A stretch of 64,000 bases of DNA from Nitrospira defluvii (GCA_011525625.1 WYAX01000029.1:1-64000), one strand, 5' to 3'; positions 7,333 through 16,833 are shown, counted from the stretch's first letter. Numbers and translations are program-made. The notes: a model not told the origin generated them from the letters alone.

Positions 7333-8121
7333 ATGAATCTCCGGGTGTTGGGCTGTCACGGGTCCGGGCAGCTTGTCGCCGGCGAGCGCGGTCCGGTGCA
7401 GTGCGGCACCTGCGGCTTTCTGATCAACGATCGGGTGGTCGTGGATGCCGGGACGATCGGCTCCCGGCTGTACCTCGACGAGCAGCGGCGTATTCGGGTG
7501 GTGCTGCTGACGCATTTGCATTTCGATCATATTCGCGAGTTGCCGACGCTGGCCGACAATCTGGTCGGAGAAATCGATGAGCCGGTGGTCATCGCGGCTG
7601 TTCCCGAAGTGTTGGACGGTCTGCGTCGACACATTTTTAATGGAGCCGTCTACCCCGATTTCTTCCGGTTGCCCGACCCCGCCCAGCCGGTCTTTGTGTC
7701 CTATGAACTATGCCCTGGACGGGAGACCGAGCTGGGCGGGTTGGGCGTGACGCCGATTCGCGTGAATCACGTGGTGCCGACCGTGGGGTTTCTGCTCCGC
7801 GACGGAGATCGAACGGTGCTCTACAGCGGCGATACCTATCGCACCGACGAGCTCTGGCAGGTTGCCAAGGGTGTGGCCGGATTGACGGCCGCGTTTATCG
7901 AATGTTCGTTTCCCGACGAGATGGATGCCTTGGCCGGAGTGGCGAAGCATCTGACGCCGGCGCTGCTGGCTGAGGAATTGGCCAAGCTGGCGCGACCGGA
8001 ATTGCCGGTCTTCGCGTATCATCTCAAACCGCGATTTCGCGAGCGGATCCGGGAGGAGCTCGGTCAGCTGGGCATTCAACGGTTGACCGCGCTTGAAGAG
8101 GGCCAAACCCTTGTACTATAG
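7333..8121 (+). CDS. MBL-fold hydrolase, class II cAMP phosphodiesterase-like
   Basis: 262 residues, metallo-beta-lactamase fold. The metal-binding motif HxHxDH is LTHLHFDHIRELPTL. Further ligands are in RVNHVVPTVGF, YSGDTYRTDELW and the C-terminal HLKP. The N-terminus NLRVLGCHGSGQ and the sequence around CGTCGFLINDRVVVDAGTIG resemble class II 3',5'-cyclic-nucleotide phosphodiesterases (CpdP/PDE1 type). It probably hydrolyses a cyclic nucleotide in the cytoplasm, but the MBL family is broad and substrate is inferred. It is followed by accD after 9 nt, so the two are likely cotranscribed. Confidence 0.75.
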   Translation: MNLRVLGCHGSGQLVAGERGPVQCGTCGFLINDRVVVDAGTIGSRLYLDEQRRIRVVLLTHLHFDHIRELPTLADNLVGEIDEPVVIAAVPEVLDGLRRHIFNGAVYPDFFRLPDPAQPVFVSYELCPGRETELGGLGVTPIRVNHVVPTVGFLLRDGDRTVLYSGDTYRTDELWQVAKGVAGLTAAFIECSFPDEMDALAGVAKHLTPALLAEELAKLARPELPVFAYHLKPRFRERIREELGQLGIQRLTALEEGQTLVL

Positions 8122-8130
8122 GTGAGCAGG

Positions 8131-8967
8131 ATGGCGTGGTTTAAAAAAGGCAAAACCGAGGAGGCCGAGCCCCCCAAACGCTCCAAAGTCGCGGAGGGGA
8201 TGTGGCTGAAGTGCAATCACTGCCGGGAGATCGTGTATCGCAAAGAGGTCGACCGTAACAACAAGGTCTGCCCGAAGTGCGAGTATCATTTTCCGATCTC
8301 GGTCATTGAACGCATCAACCTCTTGGTCGATCTGGGGACGTTCAAGGAGTGGGATCCCGAGCTGGAGCCTCAAGATCCCCTGCAGTTCCAAGATACGCGG
8401 ACCTACAAGGACCGGATCAAGGCACAGCAGGAGAAAACGGGTCGCAAAGACGCCATGGTCATCGGCCAGGGGGCGATCAACGGGCGCAAGGTGGCGCTGT
8501 GCGTCTTCGATTTCGGGTTCATGGGCGGCAGCATGGGGTCGGTCGTCGGCGAAAAGATCTGTCGGGCGGTCGATCGTGCGCTGGAGGGGCGCATGCCGTT
8601 GATTCTCGTAACCGCCTCCGGCGGCGCACGCATGCAGGAGGGAATTCTCTCGCTCATGCAAATGGCAAAAACCTCTGCGGCGGTTGCCAAACTGGGCGAG
8701 GCCAAACTGCCCTTCATCTCGATACTGGCCGATCCGACGTTCGGCGGGGTGACGGCGAGTATCGCCATGCTGGGAGATGTGATCATCGCCGAACCGAAAG
8801 CGTTGATCGGCTTCGCCGGTCCGCGCGTGATCGAGCAAACGATCAAGCAGCAATTGCCGGATCAGTTTCAACGGGCTGAGTTCCTGCTCGACCATGGCAT
8901 GATCGACATGATCGTCGAACGCAAACAGCTGAAGGAAGCGGTGAGTACGCTGGTCGGGCATTTCTAG
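8131..8967 (+). CDS. accD: Acetyl-CoA carboxylase carboxyltransferase beta subunit AccD
   Basis: 278 residues. AccD with AccA transfers the carboxyl group from carboxybiotin to acetyl-CoA, giving malonyl-CoA for fatty-acid synthesis. The N-terminal zinc ribbon is C-x2-C-x15-C-x2-C (CNHC...CPKC, residues about 27-48). The crotonase-like body contains [28 protein letters not shown] and [16 protein letters not shown], all family signatures. The ATG at 8131 (MAWFKK) is preferred to an upstream GTG because AGGTGA is well spaced before it. Its stop codon TAG is the first three bases of an intergenic repeat. Confidence 0.97.
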   Translation: MAWFKKGKTEEAEPPKRSKVAEGMWLKCNHCREIVYRKEVDRNNKVCPKCEYHFPISVIERINLLVDLGTFKEWDPELEPQDPLQFQDTRTYKDRIKAQQEKTGRKDAMVIGQGAINGRKVALCVFDFGFMGGSMGSVVGEKICRAVDRALEGRMPLILVTASGGARMQEGILSLMQMAKTSAAVAKLGEAKLPFISILADPTFGGVTASIAMLGDVIIAEPKALIGFAGPRVIEQTIKQQLPDQFQRAEFLLDHGMIDMIVERKQLKEAVSTLVGHF

Positions 8968-9090
8968 CAGGATGTGGAAAAAGTCCGCCGCCGGCGTTCT
9001 CGCTCTGCGCGGTGGCTCGACGTACCGGCAACGTACGCCTCGCCTCCGTGCTCGCTGCGGCCTTGCCGGACGAACTTTTTGCGCATCCTA
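8965..9090 (+). repeat. Palindromic intergenic repeat, copy 2
   Basis: Begins TAGCAGGATG, where TAG is the accD stop codon, and ends GCGCATCC. The ends are imperfect inverted repeats (GGATGTGGAAAAAGTCC against GGACGAACTTTTTGCGCATCC). The centre has a smaller palindrome (GTACCGGCAACGTAC). The body closely matches copy 3 at 63067-63194 in the opposite orientation, including TCGACGTACC, GTACGCCTCGCCTCC and GCTGCGGCCTTGC. It has no coding role of its own. Confidence 0.85.
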
Positions 9091-9137
9091 TTGGACCCTC
9101 CGATTCCATCATGCTATGTGAGTGTCTCGTGACCACG

Positions 9138-10433
9138 ATGACGTATCCCGCCACAGTGCAGTTCCTCTACAGCCTGCAACAGCACGGCATCAAGCTGGGG
9201 TTGGAGACGATCCGTGCGCTGCTTGCCCGGGTGGGCGATCCACACCGCCGTTATCCTGTGCTGCATATCGGCGGGACCAACGGGAAGGGCTCGACGGCGG
9301 CGATGACGGCCTCGATGCTCCAAGCCGCCGGCCATCGCGTAGGACTCTATACATCGCCCCATCTGATCGATTTTCGCGAGCGCATCCGTGTCGACGGCGT
9401 CATGATTCCGGAAGCGCGCGTCAGTGAGTCGGTGGAGTCTCTGCGCGCGGCGGCGAGTCCCGATTTGGCGCCGACCTTTTTCGAATTCACGACCGCGCTC
9501 GCCTTCCGGTATTTTGCGGAGTGCCGGGTGGATGCGGCGGTCCTCGAGGTGGGATTGGGCGGGCGGTTCGATGCCACCAATGTGGTGACGCCGCTGGCCT
9601 CAGCCATTACGACCATCGGGCTGGATCATGAGGCGTACCTGGGTTCGACGATCGAGGCGATCGCGTATGAAAAGGCCGGGATCATCAAGCCGAGGGTGCC
9701 GGTGGTGCTCGGCCGGATGGACGCATCGGCCCGCCGGGTCATGGAGGAACGTGCGTCGGCCGAGGCTGCGCCTGTGTCTCTCCTGGATCGGGACTTTCGC
9801 TCCGAAGGTGAATCAGCGGCGGATTGCGGCTATGCCGGAATGCGGCGACGCTACACCGGGTTGACCTGTCCATTGGAAGGACGGTTTCAACTCGACAACC
9901 TGGCTTGTGCGCTTGCCCTGATCGAGCTGGCGGATGAAGCGGGGGTGACGGTGCCTGAGACGGCGGTCCGTGCGGGGCTCCGGCAGGTTGCCTGGGAGGG
10001 GCGAATGGAGGTGCTCGGCCGGGACCCGACGGTAATGGTCGATGGCGCGCACAATCCTGCTGCGGCTCGTGTGCTCGCCGACGCGCTCGCCGAGTGGCGA
10101 CGTGCCGACCCGGCCGGCCGCATCACACTCATTGTCGGAATGATGCGGGATAAACATCCGCGAGCATTCCTGGCTCCGCTGCTGCCGGTCGTCGATACGC
10201 TGATTCTCACCCAGGCCGATCTCCCGCGCGCCTCCAGCGGTTCAGAACTCCGAGCCCTGCTGGCCGACGTTGCGCCTATGGCGCAGGTGGCGCCGACAGC
10301 CGCGGATGCAATGGCTCTGGCCAAACGTTCCGCTGCCTCGTCCGATCTGATTTGTGTCACGGGCTCCTTGATGCTGGTCGGCGAGATCAAGGCCCTTTTC
10401 CGAGGGTGTTCCCTCTCACCTCTTCGTGGTTGA
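9138..10433 (+). CDS. folC: Bifunctional folylpolyglutamate synthase / dihydrofolate synthase FolC
   Basis: 431 residues. FolC adds glutamate to dihydropteroate and to folates using ATP. Seen: the P-loop HIGGTNGKGSTAAM, the Mur-ligase-like LEVGLGGRFDATN, IGLDHEAYLGSTIEAIAYEKAGI, and in the C-terminal domain MVDGAHNPAAA. The ATG at 9138 (MTYPATVQFLY) is chosen because homologues begin there. The upstream in-frame sequence, including an ATG at 9111, runs back into the intergenic repeat. The ribosome site is weak. Its end touches lptD. Confidence 0.95.
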   Translation: MTYPATVQFLYSLQQHGIKLGLETIRALLARVGDPHRRYPVLHIGGTNGKGSTAAMTASMLQAAGHRVGLYTSPHLIDFRERIRVDGVMIPEARVSESVESLRAAASPDLAPTFFEFTTALAFRYFAECRVDAAVLEVGLGGRFDATNVVTPLASAITTIGLDHEAYLGSTIEAIAYEKAGIIKPRVPVVLGRMDASARRVMEERASAEAAPVSLLDRDFRSEGESAADCGYAGMRRRYTGLTCPLEGRFQLDNLACALALIELADEAGVTVPETAVRAGLRQVAWEGRMEVLGRDPTVMVDGAHNPAAARVLADALAEWRRADPAGRITLIVGMMRDKHPRAFLAPLLPVVDTLILTQADLPRASSGSELRALLADVAPMAQVAPTAADAMALAKRSAASSDLICVTGSLMLVGEIKALFRGCSLSPLRG

Positions 10434-10434
10434 G

Positions 10435-12918
10435 ATGGGGCCAGACCGTTACCCCGCTTCCAGACACTGGTCTACGGTCGGTCGCTCGGCGGTGGGGGTG
10501 ATCGTCGCCCTGCTGTTCGGTCCGCTTCTCTTCCTCGACCTCGTCTGGGCGCAATCGACGGTGACCACGGCGTCGCCCGCCAATCAGCCCCTCACGGTGA
10601 CCGCCGAGCGCATCGATCATCTCCAGGAACAAGAAGTCTACGAGGCGGACGGATCCGTGGTGGTGACGCAAGGATCGCTACGATTGACCGCCGATCATGT
10701 GACGATCAATTCGCTGCCGGGCACGCTGGTGGCGACCGGGCATGTGCATTTCCGCGATCCGAACACCGATCTGAAGTCTGAACGGCTGGAATTGAACGTC
10801 AATACGGAAGCCGGCGTTGTGACGAACGGCTCGATGTATGTCCGGCCGAGTAACTCGTTTTTCACCGGGCGCAGCATCCGCCGCCTCTCCGAGGATCACT
10901 ATCGCATCAAGGAAGGGACGTTCACCAATTGCGACGCGAAAGACGGAGAAAAGCCGGCCTGGCGCTTCACGTTCGAGGACCTCGATGTGAACACCGGGGA
11001 GAGTATCGGCATGAAGCGCGCCTGGCTCTGCATGCGGGATACGCCGATCATTCCCGTCCCGACGTTGACCTATCCGCTGAGCAACCGCCACAGCGGGTTT
11101 CTGATTCCCACGCCGGGCTATGACAACCGGTTCGGTCTACATTATCAGCAGGGTTACTTCTGGGCGATCAACCCCAGCCAGGATTTGACCATCGCGCCCT
11201 CGTACTACAACAACCTCGGGTACGGCAGCGATTTTACGTACCGGTATTATCTCGACCGTCGATCCAGCGGCCAGTGGTTCGCGAGTTTTCTGCAGCAAAC
11301 CAAACTGCCGAATGTGTCGGGCGTGGATCAGTCCAGTTCGGATGAGCGGCGGTTGCGCGGCTTGATCAGCGGCCAGCATGTGCAGCAGGTGACGGACACC
11401 TTGCTGGTTCGCGGGCAGGCCTCCTTCGTCTCGGACCGGCAGTACCTGCAACAACTCAGCAATTCAGGCGCTCAGCGGGCGTCGCCCAGCGGTGAATCGA
11501 CGTTGCTCGCGACGCAGCGGCTCCCCTACGGGAGCGCCTATTTTCTGGGCCAGTATCTGCAGCCGTTGAACTCCGGCGGCCCCGACACGTTCCAGCGCCT
11601 TCCCGAAGTGGGGTATGTGTTGCCGAACACGTCGCCGTTCGGCCTGCCGTTTCTCGTGAACCTCGATACCAATTTCGTGAATTTTTATCGTGAGCAGGGG
11701 TTTGCGGTGAATCGCATGGACTTCATGCCGGGGATCACCACCGACGTGATCGATATCGGGCATGTGGTCGGACTGGTGCCGCATTTCAAATTCAAGGAGG
11801 TCTACTACACACGCGGTATTCAGGACGCCAGCCCGCTGCGCCGCGAAACCTTCTGGGCCGCCATGGATGCGTCGTCTAAACTGAGTCGCCGGTACACCGG
11901 CGCCGAGGGCGGGAGTTTCCTGCATACCATCGAGCCCAGCGTGATGTATGAGTATGTGCCTGGCAGCGACCAGAGCAAGATCGCGCAGATCGACCAGATC
12001 GACGACATTCCGAAGAAGAACCTGTTGACGTACTCCCTACGCACGAAGTTGCTGGAGCAGCAGATCAACGGGCAGAGTTTTAACTGGCTGGATCTGACGG
12101 TGGCGCAGAGTTATCACGTGGGGGGGGTGCAGACGCGGGCGCGTGAGTTTACCCCTGGAGTCTTGCCGTTTATCGGTTCCTTGACGCAGCCGCTGCAGCC
12201 GGCCACGGTGGAGGTGCAGGGGCGTAAACTGTCCGATGTGTGGTTGCGCGCCGTGATCGGCAATACGGCCCCGGAGTTCTTTCGTCCTCCCGGACAAACG
12301 GAAGCGCTGGGAAAAAACATCATGGCCGGCCAGATCCTGCCGCCGACGAATTCATACCTGACGGTCGATGCCTTTGTGGATCCCTATCGAGGAACGCTGA
12401 GCCAGTGGAACACCGATCTGCGGATTCAACAATCGAACTATTGGTACTTCGAGGTCGGGCAGCGCTATAGCCACGACGGAAATCGAGTGCGACGCGGCGA
12501 TATTTGGAATCCCGTGTCGTTCAATGAAGTCTATGCGCCGACCAAGGAGATTCAGTTCGCCACGATCGGCGGTGGATTCCGCACCCCGTGGGGATGGACG
12601 ATCGGTGCGAAGGGGTATTACGATGTGAAAAACGGACGCAGTCCGGAATACGACGTCGTGGCGCTCTACCAGAATCCCTGTAAGTGCTGGTCGCTCGGCC
12701 TGTATTATCTGCAGTTCCCGGATCGTCAGAGTTACTCCTTCATGCTCAGTATGACCGGCATCGGGTGGACGGAAAACTTCGGGACGATTGTGGCAAGGAC
12801 CATTCTGGGACCGCTGTTGGTCGGAGACCGTGGCTTGCCGTGGGCGGCTCCGGGCGGCCCCTATGGCCGAGTGACGAATCCGTTGCCGGTGCAGTCGATG
12901 CCCATGGGACGGTATTAG
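10435..12918 (+). CDS. lptD: LPS-assembly protein LptD (OstA)
   Basis: 827 residues from ATG 10435 (830 if the overlapping GTG at 10426 is used). LptD is the outer-membrane barrel that inserts lipopolysaccharide into the outer leaflet. Order: N-terminal signal (VGVIVALLFGPLLFLDLVWAQ), LptA/OstA-like periplasmic domain (residues about 45-160; LTVTAERIDHL..., ADHVTINSLPGTLVATGHVHF), then a long beta-barrel rich in aromatic-ended strands with the family sequences SGFLIPTPGYDNRFGLHYQQGYFWAI and WEVGQRYSH-like FEVGQRYSHD. Only three cysteines are seen near TNCDAKDG and CMRD plus a late NPCKCW, so the disulfide pattern of the E. coli protein is not obvious. Its presence shows an LPS-bearing outer membrane. 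Confidence 0.95.
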   Translation: MGPDRYPASRHWSTVGRSAVGVIVALLFGPLLFLDLVWAQSTVTTASPANQPLTVTAERIDHLQEQEVYEADGSVVVTQGSLRLTADHVTINSLPGTLVATGHVHFRDPNTDLKSERLELNVNTEAGVVTNGSMYVRPSNSFFTGRSIRRLSEDHYRIKEGTFTNCDAKDGEKPAWRFTFEDLDVNTGESIGMKRAWLCMRDTPIIPVPTLTYPLSNRHSGFLIPTPGYDNRFGLHYQQGYFWAINPSQDLTIAPSYYNNLGYGSDFTYRYYLDRRSSGQWFASFLQQTKLPNVSGVDQSSSDERRLRGLISGQHVQQVTDTLLVRGQASFVSDRQYLQQLSNSGAQRASPSGESTLLATQRLPYGSAYFLGQYLQPLNSGGPDTFQRLPEVGYVLPNTSPFGLPFLVNLDTNFVNFYREQGFAVNRMDFMPGITTDVIDIGHVVGLVPHFKFKEVYYTRGIQDASPLRRETFWAAMDASSKLSRRYTGAEGGSFLHTIEPSVMYEYVPGSDQSKIAQIDQIDDIPKKNLLTYSLRTKLLEQQINGQSFNWLDLTVAQSYHVGGVQTRAREFTPGVLPFIGSLTQPLQPATVEVQGRKLSDVWLRAVIGNTAPEFFRPPGQTEALGKNIMAGQILPPTNSYLTVDAFVDPYRGTLSQWNTDLRIQQSNYWYFEVGQRYSHDGNRVRRGDIWNPVSFNEVYAPTKEIQFATIGGGFRTPWGWTIGAKGYYDVKNGRSPEYDVVALYQNPCKCWSLGLYYLQFPDRQSYSFMLSMTGIGWTENFGTIVARTILGPLLVGDRGLPWAAPGGPYGRVTNPLPVQSMPMGRY

Positions 12919-12982
12919 GTCGGGCGGGCCGGCAGAGCCCTCGAATGAATGTGTCTCGGCCAGGGGGAGGAGGAGGAGACCG

Positions 12983-13537
12983 ATGAGGCCTGGACTGAGC
13001 AGTCTCTCCGTGTGGGCGGCACTGGCCTTCTGGCTTACCCTCCAATGGGCCGGCCCGGTTCAGGTCGACGCGGCAGAGCCATCCTCACACTTGCAACGAG
13101 CCGCAGTGTTCATGCGGGCGGGCGACTACCGTCAGGCCGTGGAAGCCTGTCAGTCGGAAGTACGGGATTTTCCGTCGGCCCGAAGTTATACCTTTCTAAC
13201 CTATGTGTACCATGCACTCGATGGCTATGTAGCTCATCTGGCCGGCACCGATCAATGGGTGCGCGTCGAACAGTTGTACCTGAATCTGGCTGCCGCGAGA
13301 ACCGAAGACCTGCTGGATCCACCGGATGTGTTGGCGCGCATCGCGAAAGAGGTGATCCAACAGGCTGTGCAGCGACAGGCTGATGTGACGGCGGCCATGG
13401 CGAATCGTCTGGATCATGCGCTGGTGACGCGGTTGTGGCAGGAGCAGACGGCCTGGCGGCAAGCGAGACCGGACGACTGGTGGGCCAGTGCGCCGCCGCA
13501 GTGGCAGTGGGAGCGGCCGTCATTTGACTCTCCGTAA
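12983..13537 (+). CDS. Secreted hypothetical protein, 184 residues
   Basis: The N-terminus is a likely signal peptide (LSVWAALAFWLTLQWAGPVQVDAAE). The mature part is helical and TPR-like at first (HLQRAAVFMRAGDYRQAVEACQSEV), then contains YTFLTYVYHALDGYVAHLAGTDQWVRVEQLYLNLA and a Trp-rich end (WQEQTAWRQARPDDWWASAPPQWQWERP). A strong GGAGGAGGAGGAG tract precedes the ATG. It follows lptD by 64 nt and may be cotranscribed, hinting at an envelope role. No family is recognised with certainty. Confidence 0.75.
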   Translation: MRPGLSSLSVWAALAFWLTLQWAGPVQVDAAEPSSHLQRAAVFMRAGDYRQAVEACQSEVRDFPSARSYTFLTYVYHALDGYVAHLAGTDQWVRVEQLYLNLAAARTEDLLDPPDVLARIAKEVIQQAVQRQADVTAAMANRLDHALVTRLWQEQTAWRQARPDDWWASAPPQWQWERPSFDSP

Positions 13538-13551
13538 AACCGTGGTATAGG
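13524..13551 (+). promoter_or_regulatory. Possible promoter of trxA
   Basis: TTGACT (13524-13529) and TATAGG (13546-13551) with a 16-bp spacer, about 80 nt before trxA. It overlaps the last codons of the preceding gene. Confidence 0.5.
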
Positions 13552-13630
13552 ATGACCGAATAGGCCCGAAGCGGCTTCGGGGCGAGAGCAGCGATGGACG
13601 TGTAGGTTGCTTGGGAGAAGGAGGCGTACT

Positions 13631-13978
13631 GTGGCAGGCGATGCGATGAAAGTGACGGATGCGACGTGGGATCAGGATGTCATGAAGGCATCCGAGTTGG
13701 TCATGGTAGACTTTTGGGCGGTGTGGTGCGGACCCTGTCAGATGGTCGCTCCGATCGTGGATGAACTGGCGACCGAATATGCGGGCAAGGTGAAGGTCCG
13801 CAAGCTCAATACCGATGAAAATCCCGAGATCGCCGGCCGCTATCAAGTGATGAGCATTCCGACCATTTTGTTCTTCAAGAACGGCCAAGCCGTGGAACGC
13901 CTTGTGGGAGCGCGTCCGAAGCGCCAGTTTAAAGAGCTGATCGATTCGTTGCTCGCGCAACATTCCGGCGCTGCCTAG
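13631..13978 (+). CDS. trxA: Thioredoxin
   Basis: 115 residues. The active site is the classical WCGPC in VMVDFWAVWCGPCQMVAPIVDELA; the cis-proline is in MSIPTILFFKNG. It is a cytoplasmic dithiol reductant. The GTG at 13631 is chosen because GGAGG lies 6 nt upstream and the length then fits thioredoxins; a longer upstream start would add a poorly conserved Arg-rich tail. It lies between a putative promoter and recN, 18 nt upstream of recN. Confidence 0.95.
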   Translation: MAGDAMKVTDATWDQDVMKASELVMVDFWAVWCGPCQMVAPIVDELATEYAGKVKVRKLNTDENPEIAGRYQVMSIPTILFFKNGQAVERLVGARPKRQFKELIDSLLAQHSGAA

Positions 13979-13996
13979 CGTCAGACACGCCGCGGC

Positions 13997-15685
13997 ATGC
14001 TGACCGAGCTGCGCATTTCGAATTTTGGCGTCATCGAGCAGCTGGCCGTCACCTTCGGCTCCGGTTTCATCGTGTTCACCGGTGAAACCGGGGCCGGAAA
14101 ATCTCTCCTCATCGATGCCGTCACTCTGTTGATCGGGGGGCGCGCCTCTGCAGATCAAATCCGCGCCCAGGCAGACGAGGCCGACTTAGAGGCCGCCTTT
14201 CAGTTGGCTCCTGAACATCCCCTGCTGCAGCTGCTTCAGACCAAGGGCTTTGCGCGTCCCGGGGAAACGGACATCGTGATCCGGCGCGTCATCTCCCGCA
14301 CAGGCCGCAATCGGACGTATCTCAACGGAAATCTGTGCCCCGTGCATGTGTTGGAGGAATTAGGCGGGGCGTTGGTGGATGTGCACGGGCAGCATGAACA
14401 ACAGTCCTTACTCTCTCCGTCCGCCCAATTAGATGCACTGGACGCCTACGGTAGACTCCAGACGCTTCGTCAGGAATATCATGACGCTCGCGCGTTGTGG
14501 GGCAAACGGGTCGGTGAATTGGAGATGCGTACGGCTGAGATTGCCCGGCGCCGTGAACGGGAGGATCTGCTGCGGTTTCAGTTTCAGGAGATCACGGAGG
14601 CCGCCATCGAGGCGGGCGAAGACGTGAGGCTTGACCAGGAACGGCCTCGCTTGATGCATAGTCAGCAACTCGGGGATCTGGCGGATCAACTGCATGAGCT
14701 GCTCTATGCGGGGGAGGACAGTGTCCTGAGTCAACTGGCGTCCGCGCGCAAGCTGGTCTCCAGAATGGAGACGATCGATGCCGCCGTGAGCGACTGGGCG
14801 AGGAGTGTCGAGGACGCGGTCGTACCTCTTCGCGAGTTCGCTGCGCAGGTCCGCCACTATCGTGATCAGGTGGACGCCAATCCGGCGAGATTGGCGGAGA
14901 TTGAACAGCGGATGGATCGACTGCAACGCCTTAGCAAGAAATACGGCGGATCGCTGGATGCCGTGTTGACGCTCCAGGAGTCTCTGCGTGCGCAGCTGGA
15001 TCAACTGGATACGGCGGAGACGCAGGTCCAGGAATTGACTCGGGCGGTTGAGGCGGGCAGGCGTCAGCTCGGCGAGGTAGCCGAGCGGTTGACGCGGAAG
15101 CGTGTCGAGGCGGCCAAGGCACTCACGACCTCGGTGACGAAGGAGTTGGGGGCCCTCCGCATGGAGCGGACTCGATTTGCCGTGGTGGTCGCTCAGGTGG
15201 CCGGCGACGAGCCTTACGGTCAGACGGGACAGGATGCCGTTGAGTTTGTCTTCTCGGCGAATCCGGGAGAACCGGTCAAGTCGATCGCGAAAGTGGCGTC
15301 CGGGGGGGAGCTGTCACGGATCATGTTGGCGTTGAAAACGATTCTTGCCGAGAGCGATCGAGTTCCCGTCCTGATTTTTGACGAGGTGGATGCGGGGGTT
15401 GGAGGGGCAGTCGCCGAGGTGATGGGTGCGCGTCTTCGCGACCTCAGCCGGCATCATCAAGTGTTGTGCGTCACGCATCTTCCCCAGGTCGGATCTCAGG
15501 CCCATGCCCATTTTGTGGTGGAAAAACAGGTTCGGCAGAAGCGCACGGTGACGCACGTGCGGCAGCTCACGCCCCAGGAGCGCGAAGAGGAAATCGCACG
15601 GATGCTGGCGGGCGTGACGGTGACGAAGACCGCCAGGGCAGCGGCCGCGGAGATGATCGAAAGTGCGAGGGATCGGCGGTCGTGA
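13997..15685 (+). CDS. recN: DNA repair protein RecN
   Basis: 562 residues, an SMC-like ATPase that helps repair double-strand breaks. It starts MLTELRISNFGVIEQ, then the Walker A FTGETGAGKSLLIDAV, a central coiled coil (about 160-380), the ABC signature near VASGGELSRIMLALK, and Walker B VLIFDEVDAGVGG followed by HHQVLCVTHLPQVGSQA. Length is normal. It converges on the minus-strand regulator gene at 15691, with only 5 nt between the stop codons and no visible hairpin. Confidence 0.96.
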   Translation: MLTELRISNFGVIEQLAVTFGSGFIVFTGETGAGKSLLIDAVTLLIGGRASADQIRAQADEADLEAAFQLAPEHPLLQLLQTKGFARPGETDIVIRRVISRTGRNRTYLNGNLCPVHVLEELGGALVDVHGQHEQQSLLSPSAQLDALDAYGRLQTLRQEYHDARALWGKRVGELEMRTAEIARRREREDLLRFQFQEITEAAIEAGEDVRLDQERPRLMHSQQLGDLADQLHELLYAGEDSVLSQLASARKLVSRMETIDAAVSDWARSVEDAVVPLREFAAQVRHYRDQVDANPARLAEIEQRMDRLQRLSKKYGGSLDAVLTLQESLRAQLDQLDTAETQVQELTRAVEAGRRQLGEVAERLTRKRVEAAKALTTSVTKELGALRMERTRFAVVVAQVAGDEPYGQTGQDAVEFVFSANPGEPVKSIAKVASGGELSRIMLALKTILAESDRVPVLIFDEVDAGVGGAVAEVMGARLRDLSRHHQVLCVTHLPQVGSQAHAHFVVEKQVRQKRTVTHVRQLTPQEREEEIARMLAGVTVTKTARAAAAEMIESARDRRS

Positions 15686-15690
15686 CCGGG

Positions 15691-16833
15691 TCAGCTTCCC
15701 GGTGAGGTTTTCGCGATGGCAAGGGCAGGCAGCGACGACTTGCATTCCCGTACGACCTGCGCAAACAACTCAGTCAGTTTCGGGTCGAAGCGCGTACCCG
15801 CCTCGAGCAGAATCTGCCGGATGGCGTCCTCAATGGAGGTCGGTTGATGCCCGGGCATGTCCACCGTGAGGTTGTCGAACGCCTGTGCGATGGCCACGAT
15901 GCGAGCCAGGAGTGGGATCCCTTCCCGAGCCAGTCCATGGGGATTGCCCAGACCGTCGAAGCGTTCATGGTGATAAGACACGATTTGTCCTACCTCCGCC
16001 TGAAATCCGAGCGGCAACAGCATGCGAGCTCCGGCTTCTGAGTAATCCTTGTCCCGAGCGCCGCCTTTTGAGCTGTCGTCGTCGTCGGCAGCATACTTAT
16101 AGTTGGACAGGCTGATCTTTCCGATATCGTGGAGGAATGCGCCCAGCGCCAATGCTTTTTGGTCGGGTAGGGGCAAGTTCAGCTGGTTGGCCAAGAGCGA
16201 GGCATAAAAGCTCACCCGGCTGCAGTGGTTGAGCAGTTGACGGTCTTTGGCTTCGAGAAGATCGGATAAGAGCGGGATCAGCGACGTGACATCCGCTGCG
16301 CCGCCCGCCGCCTCGTTCGTCGCATTCCCGATGGCGAAATAGTTGGTCCGAAGCTCTTTCCACGCTTGCGCCGCCTTCTCCTCGTTCTCCCACAAGGCCG
16401 TCGAGGTTTTCAGAAACGATCGCAAGTAATCCAGCCGCTGTTTTTTCTCCAACGTCTGATTGATGAGGGTGATCAGTTCAGTGACGTTAAAGGGCTTGAG
16501 CAGATAGCCCGCCGCGCCGTGTCGAATGCCCTCCATAGCCGACTTTAAACTGCCGTATCCGGTAATGATGATGACTTCGATATCCGCGTAGTCCTGCTTA
16601 ATGTCCTGGAGGAGATCGATGCCCTGTCGATCGGGGAGCTTCTGGTCGAGGGTGATCAGGTCGATATGTTGCTCCTTGAGAACTCGGAGCGCGGATTTGG
16701 CATTATCGGCGGAGTGGATGGTGAAGAAGGGGCGAAGAATGACCTTCAGCGCGTCTCGCGGTCCGGTCTCATCGTCGACGACGAGTACAGATGGTTTACT
16801 CTCCACGCGTTCGCCTGTTGACTGAGTCCCCAT
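15691..16833 (-). CDS. Response regulator with HD-GYP-type output domain
   Basis: 380 residues. The N-terminal receiver (about 14-130) has the phosphoacceptor D63 (ITLDQKLPD) and acid pair DDE at 20-22. The C-terminal HD domain carries HCSRVSFYASLLA, FLHDIGKISL, and SYHHERFDGLGNPHGLAREGIPLLARIVAIAQAFDNL. HD-GYP proteins hydrolyse c-di-GMP; here the GYP residues read GNP, so activity cannot be assumed although the HD pair and following His residues are present. A central segment (130-185) is an unassigned helical linker. It follows an NtrC-type regulator gene by 187 nt on the same strand, in a block that also encodes PilZ domains. Confidence 0.85.
   Translation of the reverse strand: MGTQSTGERVESKPSVLVVDDETGPRDALKVILRPFFTIHSADNAKSALRVLKEQHIDLITLDQKLPDRQGIDLLQDIKQDYADIEVIIITGYGSLKSAMEGIRHGAAGYLLKPFNVTELITLINQTLEKKQRLDYLRSFLKTSTALWENEEKAAQAWKELRTNYFAIGNATNEAAGGAADVTSLIPLLSDLLEAKDRQLLNHCSRVSFYASLLANQLNLPLPDQKALALGAFLHDIGKISLSNYKYAADDDDSSKGGARDKDYSEAGARMLLPLGFQAEVGQIVSYHHERFDGLGNPHGLAREGIPLLARIVAIAQAFDNLTVDMPGHQPTSIEDAIRQILLEAGTRFDPKLTELFAQVVRECKSSLPALAIAKTSPGS

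Noticed and set aside
9012..9137. N-terminal extension of FolC
   Set aside because: It translates part of the intergenic repeat and is not found in the family.
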